From assembly GCF_016918505.1 (NCBI RefSeq), contig NZ_JAFFPZ010000030.1, positions 1-33,096 of the forward strand: a stretch of 33,096 nucleotides of DNA, given 5' to 3'. This stretch comes from Desulforhopalus vacuolatus. Lineage in GTDB: Bacteria > Desulfobacterota > Desulfobulbia > Desulfobulbales > Desulfocapsaceae. Each line of letters opens with the position of its first letter. Positions within the stretch are counted from its first letter, which is position 1. The notes beneath the pieces are model-generated. The model saw only the letters and a list, made by a program, of their open reading frames with translations. It had not been told where the DNA came from and searched no databases. Positions 1-7,579 of this stretch are shown one piece after another. A program made the translations under genes and the position numbers.

Positions 1-2
1 GA

Positions 3-269
3 CTGAAAAAATATGAGACCGCAGTCTTGCTGTTTGCAAAAAAGCCCTATGTCCCATTCACTAATAATAGGGCAGAACGAGATCTCCGTATGGCGAAGGT
101 AAAACAAAAAGTATCTGGTTGTTTCCGGAAGAAACTGTATGCCCAAGCTTATTGTAGAATCTCGAGCTACCTGCAAACAATGGCAAACCAAGGAATCAAT
201 CCGCTTGTCGCTATTCAGTTGGCTTTAGGTGGTAAAATTCCAGGACTTGAGGCTGGTGGGGGTGAGTAG
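3..269 (+). CDS. IS66-family transposase, C-terminal fragment (5' end outside window)
   Basis: The open frame runs in from the left edge without a start codon and ends at TAG 267-269. The visible 88 residues carry the C-terminal signature of IS66-type DDE transposases: NNRAERDLRMAKVKQKVSG, which holds the final acidic catalytic residue in NRAERDLR, then GCFR and a short helical tail. Only the C-terminus is visible, so it cannot be said whether the element is intact. No other IS66 gene is seen. The element ends before the - strand terminator at 331-362. Identification comes from motif recognition and is fairly secure at family level. Confidence 0.85.
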   Translation: MKKYETAVLLFAKKPYVPFTNNRAERDLRMAKVKQKVSGCFRKKLYAQAYCRISSYLQTMANQGINPLVAIQLALGGKIPGLEAGGGE

Positions 270-330
270 TTACTTTTTAATTATGGTAACTTAATCGTGC
301 AGCAGCGTTTACTGTCCTGGTGGTTGAGCG

Positions 331-362
331 AAAAGGGCCTCCGCCAATCAAGGCAGAGGCCC
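331..362 (-). terminator. Rho-independent terminator of the symporter/binding-protein operon
   Basis: Read on the minus strand, an 11-bp imperfect stem (GGGCCTCTGCC paired with GGCGGAGGCCC, one mismatch) with a 6-nt loop is followed by TTTTCGC. It lies 30 nt after the stop codon of the binding-protein gene, as expected for an operon end. Confidence 0.8.
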
Positions 363-391
363 GTCATCGGTGGGAAATCGCTGCAACAGCC

Positions 392-1345
392 TCAGTCATC
401 CATGCCCTGCACATCGAATCGCAGTACGGCTTTCTCTGACAGGGCGCGCTTATCAATACTGGGCAGATAGCTCGTCAGCGATTTGACGACTTCCTGATTT
501 CTGCGTAAATCGTGGACGAAAACGTTGAGCAATTGCAGCCATTCCCAGTCGCCTTTTTTGACGGCGATCCCATATACATCCGGTTTTACTGGCGGATCAA
601 TGATACGCAGATGGATGCCGGCGCGCCTGGAGTTGTCACGCAGCCAGACCTTGAGAAACACTTCATCGTGCAGCATGAAGTGGGCGTCGCCCCTGAGCGT
701 GGCTTCAGCGGCATCAGCATTGTTCGGAAAGCTCATGATTGTGGCTTGCGGAAAGAGCTCTGCGGCCATCTGCTGTGGCGCCTTACCTTCGGTTACGGCA
801 ATCGTAAGCCGGTTGCCGATCCCTTTAGCGTCAATATCATCGAGAAAGGCCTGTGACGATTTCGGGTGGGAAATGCCGAGTCTCGACAACGCCGCGATAT
901 TGCTGAGTATCGAGATCCCCGTGTCGAAATAGGGGTCAGTGAAGTTTACGACCCTGGCGCGGTCGAAGGTTATGCTCATGCCGGCCATGACGGCATCAAG
1001 ACGATCACTTTGCAGCATCGGAATCAGCTCACCGAAAGTTTCGGGTACGATGATCTCGAGTTTCACCCCGAGTGCATTGGCGAGTTTCGTGGCCATATCA
1101 ATATCAGTACCGACGCGTTTGCCTGCTTCGTTCTCATACGAGAAAGGTACCAGGTTCGGGTTAACGCCCACCCGCAGGCTGCCACAGCTGGTCACCGCCT
1201 CCATTGTCGACAGAGATTGTGTTGCCTCATTGCCGATAACAGCTCTGGTTGACTCCTGTGCACCGAGCGGTTGTTCGATCAGGCTGAAAGCCAGTACGCC
1301 CGCCATCAGTACAATCAATCGAAATATCATCTGTTTTCTCAGCAT
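392..1345 (-). CDS. Periplasmic solute-binding protein, family 3 (amino-acid type)
   Basis: 317 aa from the chosen ATG. This start has an AGGGGG ribosome site 8 nt upstream and opens a clear signal peptide (LRKQMIFRLIVLMAGVLAF then an Ala-rich cleavage region). An in-frame ATG 14 codons earlier (1387) overlaps the upstream stop as ATGA but has no Shine-Dalgarno. The mature part is a bacterial extracellular solute-binding fold: the N-lobe begins GSLRVGVNPNLVPFSY, and the ligand-carboxylate arginine lies in MSITFDRARVVNFTDPYF. Such proteins normally deliver amino acids to an ABC permease, but no permease or ATPase is adjacent. The only partner is the sodium:dicarboxylate-type symporter immediately upstream, in the same operon. 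The ligand cannot be read from sequence; an acidic or polar amino acid is plausible. Confidence 0.85.
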   Translation of the reverse strand: MLRKQMIFRLIVLMAGVLAFSLIEQPLGAQESTRAVIGNEATQSLSTMEAVTSCGSLRVGVNPNLVPFSYENEAGKRVGTDIDMATKLANALGVKLEIIVPETFGELIPMLQSDRLDAVMAGMSITFDRARVVNFTDPYFDTGISILSNIAALSRLGISHPKSSQAFLDDIDAKGIGNRLTIAVTEGKAPQQMAAELFPQATIMSFPNNADAAEATLRGDAHFMLHDEVFLKVWLRDNSRRAGIHLRIIDPPVKPDVYGIAVKKGDWEWLQLLNVFVHDLRRNQEVVKSLTSYLPSIDKRALSEKAVLRFDVQGMDD

Positions 1346-1383
1346 AGCAGGTACCCCCTGGTTCGGTTGTGGTTGTCCCGGTT

Positions 1384-2721
1384 TCATGATTTTTTGCGTG
1401 ACTGCTGAACGGCTTCCGCCATCTCTTTTTCGACCGCCTCGTCGATATCCAGATCCTCGTCGTGAATGATACCGGCGTTGGGATCATTGAAAACATCTAC
1501 GTCGAGTTTGCCTTCGCTTTTGGCTACGATGGTTGAGACCACTGCGTCACCCGATACATTGACCGCCGTGCGTATCATATCGAGCAGGCGGTCCACACCA
1601 AGGATCAAACCTATGCCCTCAACAGGCAGACCGACCTGGACGAAAACCATGGAAAGCATGATCAGGCCAACGCCGGGAACGCCAGCGGTACCTATCGACG
1701 CCAAGACTGACATCATGATCACTGTCAGGTAACCGCTCATGCCGAGATCCACATTGTAGATGTTGGCAATGAAAACCGTGGCCACCCCCTGCATGATGGC
1801 GGTACCATCCATGTTGATGGTTGCACCGAACGGCACCGTGAACGCGGCGACCGAGTTGTCGACCCCCATGCGCTGCGTGACCGTGCGCAACGTTACGGGA
1901 ATGGTCGCGTTGGAGCTCGACGTACTGAAGGCAAACACCTGAGTGTTGCGAATCTTGCTCATAAATGTGAACGGGCTGAGACCGGAGAAAATTTTTAGTA
2001 CGAGTTGAAGAGTCACGAACAGGTGGAGCAACAGCACCCCGATCAGCACCAGGACGTAACCCAGCAGTTGCGCCAGCAGATCCAGGCCAAGATTAGCCAT
2101 CGCTTTTGACAGCAGACAAAAAACGGCATAGGGGGCCAGGGCCATGATGATACCAACCATCTTCATCATCACTTCGTTCGACATTTCAAAGAGATTGATC
2201 AACGGCTTTGATTTGCGTCCCACCAGCAGCATACTGATCCCCAGCAAGATGGCGAAGAAGATGATTGACAGCATTTCTCCCTGGGCCATGGCATTAACGG
2301 GGTTCGACGGTACGATGTCGATGAGAACCTGCGACAGTGGCGGTGCTTCACGTCCAGTGAATTCGGCGGAAGATTGGGCGTTCATGCCTTTTCCGATACC
2401 AAGGGTGGCGGCAATGCCCAGTGCCGAGGCGATGGCAATGGCTGTGGTTAGCATATAGAGCACAAACGCCTTGCTGCCGATTTTGCCAAGTAATTTGACG
2501 TCACCGATTCCACAAACACCACAAATCAGGGAAAACAGCACGAGCGGAACAACCAGCATCTTCAGGGCGTTGACAAACATCGTGCCAACTACATTGAACA
2601 GGCCGTTGACGAGGTATAAGTTGACCAGTGAGCCTTCGGTATTCAGCCCGGTAAGGTTGATCCCGATTCCCAGGACTATTCCAAGAATCATTCCGAGTAA
2701 AACTTTCTTTGTCAGACTCAT
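1384..2721 (-). CDS. Dicarboxylate/amino acid:cation symporter (DAACS family)
   Basis: 445 aa, usual length for the GltP/DctA/SstT family, which couples uptake of C4-dicarboxylates or acidic or small amino acids to Na+ or H+. The two hallmark stretches are present: the serine-rich re-entrant hairpin STSSSNATIPVTLRT at about residue 268, and the transmembrane 7 motif FGATINMDGTAIMQG at about residue 299. The ATG at 2721 follows GAGGAGAG. About eight hydrophobic helices can be traced. The C-terminus has an unusual acidic tail (IIHDEDLDIDEAVEKEM). The stop lies next to, or overlaps, the following binding-protein gene, so the two are probably translated from one mRNA. Family is certain; substrate is not. 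Confidence 0.9.
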   Translation of the reverse strand: MSLTKKVLLGMILGIVLGIGINLTGLNTEGSLVNLYLVNGLFNVVGTMFVNALKMLVVPLVLFSLICGVCGIGDVKLLGKIGSKAFVLYMLTTAIAIASALGIAATLGIGKGMNAQSSAEFTGREAPPLSQVLIDIVPSNPVNAMAQGEMLSIIFFAILLGISMLLVGRKSKPLINLFEMSNEVMMKMVGIIMALAPYAVFCLLSKAMANLGLDLLAQLLGYVLVLIGVLLLHLFVTLQLVLKIFSGLSPFTFMSKIRNTQVFAFSTSSSNATIPVTLRTVTQRMGVDNSVAAFTVPFGATINMDGTAIMQGVATVFIANIYNVDLGMSGYLTVIMMSVLASIGTAGVPGVGLIMLSMVFVQVGLPVEGIGLILGVDRLLDMIRTAVNVSGDAVVSTIVAKSEGKLDVDVFNDPNAGIIHDEDLDIDEAVEKEMAEAVQQSRKKS

Positions 2722-2846
2722 GGACTCTCCTCAAGTTGTTATGTTGTTATGAAATGGTATTGAACGTAAAAAACCTCAGTGCCCAAAGGTAAAAAAGCTA
2801 AAAAAATATATCGGCGGCAGATACTCAGACGATAGAAAATTAATTT

Positions 2847-3410
2847 CTAATTGAAATATACTACGTTGTCAAGGGACGCATTCTGCCCGTAAGCAGTATC
2901 TCCTTCCCAGTCTCCAATCCGCTTCCTCTCATTCACGATCTGAGGACGTTCTGCAATGTCTACGCGGTCAGGAATAAGAGACACCCCGGCACGTTTACCT
3001 CCTTTCCACCGACGTTTGCCATACCGTGGGAAATACGTGTGGAGTTTCCCCCCCTTTTGCCGGTCTTTATAAATCCAGTCATAAACCGCCGTATGGCAAA
3101 CATGTTTTTGCAGAGGTAATTCAAGATTCTCAATATAAAATCAATAGATTATAGACTCTGGAGACCACCCCAGTCGGAGCCACTTTCGTACAATCTGCAA
3201 TACTTCAGGATTTTGTTTTGTGGCCTTCTCAGCGGATTTCCGTCTGGTCATTGCTATGACATGAGTAACACAGGGCTCATAGGTTCCTTCAAAAGGGTTG
3301 CGATAAATTTCACGTGAAATTGTACTCTTAGAACGATTCAAGGTCTCATTAATATCGGTATGAGATCTTCCTGTTTGAAGAAATGCACTGATCTGGTATT
3401 CTTTTAGAAA
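2847..3410 (-). pseudogene. IS30-family transposase remnant (internal stop, both ends lost)
   Basis: One minus-strand frame shows IS30 transposase features: a helix-turn-helix region (EYQISAFLQTGRS then SKSTISREIYRN), a central stretch (WSPESIIY, then AVYDWIYKDRQKGGKLHTYF) and the region with the first catalytic aspartate (RKRIGDWEGDT). A TGA interrupts the frame directly after SPESIIY, near 3138-3140. Homology stops after GQNASLD and the frame ends in unrelated codons at 2847. The 5' end loses similarity before the usual N-terminus, and the frame continues upstream into sequence of another gene. The second Asp and the Glu of the DDE triad are absent, so this is a dead fragment. Confidence 0.8.
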
Positions 3411-3418
3411 GAACGCTG

Positions 3419-3724
3419 TTGCACTTATTGTACTCATCCAGCAATGCACTAGATTTTTACATCGCATGTTATGTCGAAAAAATGTCGGTAGAAGATAAAG
3501 ACGGTTATTTTTATATTGTTTCAAAAGATACATGGTTTGACTTTTTAGTGAAGTACCTTAGAGCTAGAAAAATAAAAACACTTTCTAATACTATAAATTT
3601 GCTATTTACGAAAAAGATTGAAGAAAATGAACTGAATGAGGTCTTTAATGGACTTTTCCCCTTTAACCCACTACTAGACAGCGAGGAAAATAATGACAGA
3701 ATATCTCCCACTTATAGCCGATAA
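3419..3724 (+). CDS. Hypothetical protein, probably 5'-truncated
   Basis: I do not recognise this protein. The open frame runs out of the IS30 remnant and encodes a lysine- and asparagine-rich, AT-rich C-terminus (about 100 aa from the TTG at 3419, 80 aa from the first ATG at 3482). No ribosome site precedes either start, which suggests the original N-terminus was lost at the IS30 junction. The 3' end overlaps the start of the next gene by about 32 nt, typical of co-transcribed genes. It may be a decaying remnant; the frame is intact from the junction to the stop. Confidence 0.45.
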   Translation: MHLLYSSSNALDFYIACYVEKMSVEDKDGYFYIVSKDTWFDFLVKYLRARKIKTLSNTINLLFTKKIEENELNEVFNGLFPFNPLLDSEENNDRISPTYSR

Positions 3725-4382
3725 CGGATTTCAACTTCTCATTGCTATCTTTCTTTTGTATCAGTATTTCAATAAAAAGAACCAAAAGACGTACAAAAAG
3801 AAATGGATACCTGTAGTTGTCGTCGTATTAGTCTCTGTATCAACATTTCTTGCCTACGACGATCTTAGAGAAATAAAACAAAAAGAAGACAATAACAGGA
3901 TGCCAACAACAGCAGAGACTAAAAACGCATTCGAAAAAAAAGGCCATTATGCGTTAAATGAAGAAATATATAAATCAGAAGATGGCTACACCATAACCAT
4001 ACCTAAAGGTTTCTTATACCTCCCAGATAGAGATGGTTCTTTATCTTTTGCTGCTGTCAGGGAAGCACAAAATACAAAATATGCCATTACCATAGCCAGA
4101 CAAGAAACTACAGGATATGTTTATAATACAGTGCCCAAAATTATCAAGGAACTGCAATCCAAATACGAGGGATTCGAATACACGGTATCAGGCACCGGTA
4201 AAAGTCGAACTATAAAATTTATTTTTACAGACGTAGACGGAAATAACAAATCAACAATGCTGGTCAGCAAAAGAGGGGGAACTTTCTTTGTTGTTTCGGC
4301 ACTCGCCAAAAATGTTCCAAATGAAGATGAAACAATTCAAAAAGAATTAGACAGAATAGTTGATTCTTTCAACTTTATATAA
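3693..4382 (+). CDS. Hypothetical membrane-anchored protein with C-terminal soluble domain
   Basis: 229 aa; ATG preceded by GAGG with good spacing. Residues about 12-26 (FQLLIAIFLLYQYF) and 38-55 (WIPVVVVVLVSVSTFLAY) are two hydrophobic segments separated by a lysine-rich loop (NKKNQKTYKKK). A linker leads to a mixed alpha/beta domain from about residue 95 (YTITIPKGFLYL to IVDSFNFI). Its layout, an amphipathic strand with a proline turn then a helix with VPKIIKELQSKY and a final DRIVDSFNF helix, resembles the PsbP/DcrB-like fold of small secreted domains, but this is a weak shape match. Function unknown. The gene lies in an AT-rich patch and converges on the next gene. Confidence 0.65.
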   Translation: MTEYLPLIADNGFQLLIAIFLLYQYFNKKNQKTYKKKWIPVVVVVLVSVSTFLAYDDLREIKQKEDNNRMPTTAETKNAFEKKGHYALNEEIYKSEDGYTITIPKGFLYLPDRDGSLSFAAVREAQNTKYAITIARQETTGYVYNTVPKIIKELQSKYEGFEYTVSGTGKSRTIKFIFTDVDGNNKSTMLVSKRGGTFFVVSALAKNVPNEDETIQKELDRIVDSFNFI

Positions 4383-4420
4383 ATATCTAACAAAAAAATG
4401 CACTTGATCGGAAGCAGCCA

Positions 4421-4990
4421 TTAAATTTTTTTTCGACCTCTCTTTACTGTTTTGACAATCAACCAAACAATCCCGATAAAGATGTAATAGCCAACAGCAA
4501 AAATCATAAAAACAGAAAATGTCATTCCATTCATGACGTAAGCCTGGCGCCACTGAATTGCGATATTTTGGATATCTTTAGATGTATTGGTAAAGGGTAT
4601 CTTACTTATTTGACTTTTTTGATAATCCAATAAAAAACTCTCTTGTTCTTCGTGGCTGCCCCATGCGATTACTTCAAATTCCGGGTCATCATCGACCTGC
4701 ACTGCTTTAACAAATCCACCGCCAAACATGTCCTTGTTAATGGTCAGTCGAAAATTTTCACGGTGTTGACCATTTTTTTCACGTAGAAGAATTTCGAAAG
4801 TCTCTTGTTCTCCCAAAGAACGTTGATTTACCTCAACGGTAATTTGCTCACTCCCTTGTCCCCAAATCAGGCCATTGGCTTCCAGTAATGTATCGTCAAC
4901 ACTTGCCTGGCTTGAAAGGGTGATGAAGATCAAATAGACCAATACGGAGATCGGCCAGAGAAAAATCAAATACTTGATTGCACACTTCAT
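4421..4990 (-). CDS. Hypothetical membrane protein with extracytoplasmic domain
   Basis: 189 aa from ATG 4990, which follows AGGGGC. Longer in-frame starts (to 5077) lie inside a dispersed palindromic repeat and encode a non-protein-like extension, so they are rejected. One membrane helix spans about residues 7-26 (YLIFLWPISVLVYLIFITL) and a second about 155-177 (FSVFMIFAVGYYIFIGIVWLIV), ending in KRGRKKI. The roughly 125 residues between are polar, rich in beta-prone stretches, and probably periplasmic. No family recognised. It converges with the previous gene across 38 nt with no clear terminator. Confidence 0.6.
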   Translation of the reverse strand: MKCAIKYLIFLWPISVLVYLIFITLSSQASVDDTLLEANGLIWGQGSEQITVEVNQRSLGEQETFEILLREKNGQHRENFRLTINKDMFGGGFVKAVQVDDDPEFEVIAWGSHEEQESFLLDYQKSQISKIPFTNTSKDIQNIAIQWRQAYVMNGMTFSVFMIFAVGYYIFIGIVWLIVKTVKRGRKKI

Positions 4991-5010
4991 GTATTGGCCC
5001 CTTTTCTTGA

Positions 5011-5091
5011 GTAATAATTCGTGTTTATCCGTGTCCATTCGTGGTTCCTTTTGCAGTTTGTAACCACGAATGGACACGAATTTTCACGAAC
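5011..5091. repeat. Dispersed palindromic repeat (CGTGTCCATTCGTGG type), copy 1
   Basis: CGTGTCCATTCGTGGTT (5030-5046) is matched by its exact reverse complement at 5062-5078, giving a 17-bp inverted repeat around a 15-nt loop. The left half plus loop (5011-5075) recurs at 5277-5341. This type of ATTCGTGTCCATTCGTGG element recurs as intergenic repeats in many genomes. Confidence 0.8.
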
Positions 5092-5276
5092 AGGGACAAC
5101 GCATTAAACGAAAACGTTTGTATCCGAAGTTAAGCCGTACAGTGCACCAGGAGTATTAATCAACTTTGGGAGTCATCCGAAAGTCGGGGTTGATCGTTTT
5201 ACGCTTTCATATATCAATTACCTCAAAGCAAATAATAGACCAAATTCAACCACAAGGGACCCTTATGTTTTTTTCA

Positions 5277-5341
5277 GTAATAATTCGTGTTTATTCGTGT
5301 CCATTCGTGGTTCCTTTTGTCGTTTGTAACCATGAATGGAT
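5277..5341. repeat. Dispersed palindromic repeat, copy 2 (decayed)
   Basis: About 65 bp nearly identical to 5011-5075, starting GTAATAATTCGTGTTTATTC. The right arm is altered to AACCATGAATGGATAAACAGG, so the palindrome is incomplete and grades into a GGATAAACAGGA motif seen in the other repeat family of this window. No gene is supported between 4991 and 5567. That stretch holds the two repeat copies and the MITE-like element. Confidence 0.75.
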
Positions 5342-5366
5342 AAACAGGAGACAAAACGGGTATAAC

Positions 5367-5515
5367 TTAAGGCTGCCTTGAATAATCAGTCTTTCGCCCA
5401 TCTTCTTCGTTACAGTCAAAAATTTATCCTCGGAATATCAATCATATACCTTCGGTAAATTTCTTCCTGTGCCTCGAATATGAACGAAATACAAGATTAT
5501 TCAAGGTACCCTTAA
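5367..5515. repeat. 149-bp MITE-like element with 21-bp terminal inverted repeats
   Basis: The left end TTAAGGCTGCCTTGAATAATC (5367-5387 region) and the right end (5495-5515) are inverted repeats of 21 bp with two mismatches. Both termini read TTAAGG/CCTTAA, as if inserted at or carrying TTAA. The 107-bp interior has no coding potential. A related single end (TGATTATTCAGGGTAGCCTTA) occurs at 7444-7464. It is non-autonomous; no matching transposase is visible. Confidence 0.65.
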
Positions 5516-5567
5516 TAGGAATTATATAACTGCCTGCAGAGTGCGTCTATTTTTTCAAGCCTAATAT

Positions 5568-6497
5568 CTATTTGTTACCCACATACCCTAAAGCACATTC
5601 TGCTATTACTGTATCAGGATCATTCCTGCTTTTTTGGAGTCGCAAAATTGCCCGTTCATCACTGCTTTTACCCAGCAAATGGCATAACCTCAAACGTATT
5701 TGTGTGGCTGAATACTCTGGGGAAAAGTCGTTAAAAGCATCTATGAGCTTCGGTACCGCTTCGGATCCAAAACGATGCAGCGCGTTCATTGCCACCTGGG
5801 TTGTTGTCGGGTCTTCCTCCGGCTGAAGTGCCAATATTAATGTCGGTATAACCCTCTGGTCATCAAACTTTGCCAATGCCTCAATGACAGATTCCCTCGC
5901 ATAGCCGCGTTCTACGGCTTCCAGAAGTACTGGTATCGACTCTGTGGCGCCGATGTTACCAAGCGCATTCGCCGACATTTCTCTGCCTGGCCAATGATCA
6001 TCGCTCATTGTTAACGTCTGCTCAAGTATTGGAACGGCTGCGGAATCTCCCAATCTTCCGAGAGCCGGAATGATCCAGGCCCACAAGCCGGTTCGCACTT
6101 TGATATCTCTTTTAAGAGCGGTGATGAGCGGTTGAACAGCACGGGGATCATTGATCTCACAGAGGGCTTTAATACCTTTCTTATATACTGTTATATCTTG
6201 AGATCTGACCTGAAATAAAATGTCATCGAGGTCACATGACTGTTGACACTGTTCCTGTATGGCCTCAAACCCGACAGAGGCCATTTTATTTCGTTGCATA
6301 CATTTCTCAAGACAATTTAAATTGCCAAACGAATCAACTGAAATGGCAGGAAATCTATTGGGTCTTGAGTCACCATAAATCGAATCTTTCCCCATCATTT
6401 TACTCTTCTCCGCCGGGTCAGCTACAGCACAAAGCAGATTTGTAAAAATGAGAAGTAACATCAAAATCATCGCAAAAAAATGTTTGTAAACACGCAT
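5568..6497 (-). CDS. Secreted HEAT-repeat protein with twin CX3C motif
   Basis: 309 aa; ATG preceded by AAAGGT. Residues 1-26 form a signal peptide (FFAMILMLLLIFTNLLCAVA). C62-x3-C66 and C84-x3-C88 form a twin CX3C pair, likely disulphide-linked in the periplasm. From about residue 92 to the end there are roughly six HEAT/PBS-lyase-type helical repeats, e.g. DPRAVQPLITALK, DSAAVPILEQTL, ATESIPVLLEAV, DQRVIPTLILAL and GSEAVPKLIDAF. Such repeats are protein-binding scaffolds; no enzymatic motif is seen. It stands alone between repeats and the fossil higBA locus. Repeat assignment is firm; function is unknown. Confidence 0.8.
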   Translation of the reverse strand: MRVYKHFFAMILMLLLIFTNLLCAVADPAEKSKMMGKDSIYGDSRPNRFPAISVDSFGNLNCLEKCMQRNKMASVGFEAIQEQCQQSCDLDDILFQVRSQDITVYKKGIKALCEINDPRAVQPLITALKRDIKVRTGLWAWIIPALGRLGDSAAVPILEQTLTMSDDHWPGREMSANALGNIGATESIPVLLEAVERGYARESVIEALAKFDDQRVIPTLILALQPEEDPTTTQVAMNALHRFGSEAVPKLIDAFNDFSPEYSATQIRLRLCHLLGKSSDERAILRLQKSRNDPDTVIAECALGYVGNK

Positions 6498-6566
6498 TTA
6501 TTAACCTTTGTCGTATTTTGATTGGAGGAAGAGTAAAAATTCAAAATTTTAATCCGGCCCACTGTT

Positions 6567-6602
6567 TTTGAATGCGCCAATACAAAATGTAAATGGTATT
6601 AC
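6567..6602 (+). repeat. Dispersed repeat, T module (TTTGAATGCGCCAATACAAA)
   Basis: The stretch TTTGAATGCGCCAATACAAA followed by ATGTAAATGGTATTA matches, with one change, sequences at 20031-20066 (opposite strand) and 32862-32890. It sits between the HEAT gene and the higBA promoter. Confidence 0.75.
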
Positions 6603-6640
6603 TCGCCGATGAGAAATGTGTTTGCCATTCACAGTCACGC

Positions 6641-6669
6641 TTGACATTAATAACGTCACGCGTTACTAT
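6641..6669 (+). promoter_or_regulatory. Sigma-70 promoter of the higBA fossil
   Basis: Perfect -35 TTGACA (6641-6646), 17-nt spacer, and -10 TACTAT (6664-6669), located just before the toxin reading frame. The surrounding TAACGTCACGCGTTAC is partly symmetrical, as for autoregulated toxin-antitoxin operators. Confidence 0.65.
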
Positions 6670-6676
6670 GATAAAC

Positions 6677-6958
6677 ATTATAAGATCTTTTAAATGTAAA
6701 TAAACAAAATCACTCTCAAAAGGTCAACGTGCCAGGCGATTTATAAATATTGAAAATGTTGCACGACGTAAGCTTCGACAACTTGAGATTGCTACTCAGC
6801 TTGACGATTTAAGAGTTCCGCCTGGAAATCGCCTTGAAATACTCAAGGGCGATCGTTCAGATCAACACCGTATCCGCTAACGACACTGGTATATTTTCTT
6901 TTATTGGACGAATGAAGGTTCGGAAAATGTGGAAAGAGTTTATTATGAACAAACGTAA
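6677..6958 (+). pseudogene. higB: HigB-type toxin pseudogene (RelE/HigB family)
   Basis: One frame shows the HigB host-inhibition mRNase signature: RSFKCK, then RRFINIENVARRKLRQLEIA, RVPPGNRLEILKGD, RSDQHRIR, then W(T)NEGSENVERVYYEQ. It is broken by TAA after KCK (6701-6703 region) and by TAA after QHRIR, where family members read INDQWR, so bases are missing there. The start position reads ATT rather than ATG; an upstream ATG (6668) lies inside the -10 box. The coding frame is otherwise conserved, so decay is recent. The normal role is a ribosome-dependent mRNA endonuclease neutralised by HigA. Confidence 0.75.
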
Positions 6959-7057
6959 AAATATCACTCTTGGCGAGATTCTCTCAAACCTATGGGGATT
7001 AGTCAATATCGTTCAACCAAAGAAATTGACGTTCCCGCTCAACGTATTAGTCAATAA
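6946..7057 (+). pseudogene. higA: HigA-type antitoxin pseudogene (HTH, truncated)
   Basis: ATG 6946 overlaps the end of the toxin frame, as in intact higBA operons. MNKRKNITLGEIL matches the HigA N-terminus, then the frame shifts: LKPMGISQYRSTKEIDVPAQRISQ, the helix-turn-helix part, continues in the +1 frame to a TAA at 7055-7057. The conserved residues between the two pieces are missing, and the C-terminal half of the antitoxin is absent. No functional antitoxin can be made. Confidence 0.7.
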
Positions 7058-7072
7058 CTCAATTACAGAAAA

Positions 7073-7447
7073 ATGAAAAAAAAGAAAATATTTTCATTGA
7101 AAGATGATGAAATATGTAAATTATTTGACAGATTTTCCCATCCTATTACAAAATCTGCAATTACTGAGTCACAAAAAAATAAAGCCTCAGAAATAATTAA
7201 AATACTTTGGTTGTTGTTTATAACTGGAACTGATTCAGAGGAAAATGTCTATAAAATTTTAAATTATATAACCTCAAATAATCACGAAAGTAATATTGGT
7301 ATAGGTTCTCTTTATTACCACAAAATGAAAAAATCACTAACGACAGTTGAAATATTAAGAATACGGAATCATTATAAAAGTCTTGAGAACTTTAACAAAT
7401 TAGAAGAGTGGGGAATATCGCCGCAAATATTAAATAATTTTCACTGA
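7073..7447 (+). CDS. Orphan hypothetical protein (AT-rich)
   Basis: 124 aa, very lysine- and isoleucine-rich and AT-rich compared with the core genes of the window. It looks helical (LKDDEICKLFDRFSHP, SEIIKILWLLFITG, LTTVEILRIRNHYKSLENF). I do not recognise a family. No ribosome site precedes the ATG, which directly follows the HigA remnant. The stop codon TGA falls exactly at the start of a MITE-type end sequence (TGATTATTCAGGG), so the natural C-terminus may have been cut by insertion. It could be a foreign gene fragment or a chance frame. Confidence 0.4.
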   Translation: MKKKKIFSLKDDEICKLFDRFSHPITKSAITESQKNKASEIIKILWLLFITGTDSEENVYKILNYITSNNHESNIGIGSLYYHKMKKSLTTVEILRIRNHYKSLENFNKLEEWGISPQILNNFH

Positions 7448-7488
7448 TTATTCAGGGTAGCCTTATACCTCCGTTTAAGGAGGTATAA
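7444..7488. repeat. MITE-type end plus 10-bp perfect hairpin
   Basis: TGATTATTCAGGGTAGCCTTA (7444-7464 region) matches the terminal repeat of the 5367-5515 element. It runs into a perfect hairpin, TTATACCTCC (7463-7472) / GGAGGTATAA (7479-7488), with loop GTTTAA. No U-tract follows, so it is not a classical terminator. Confidence 0.55.
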
Positions 7489-7579
7489 TCCCGATTGCAT
7501 CTGCTCTTAATAATTTCGGGAATTGCTACCAGTTTATTCCATGCGTTACAAATCATTTCACCGTATCGTTACCTTTCTC

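Noticed and set aside
4991-5077. N-terminal extension of the 189-aa membrane protein
   Set aside because: It is encoded by a dispersed palindromic repeat; the inner ATG has the ribosome site and begins the membrane helix.
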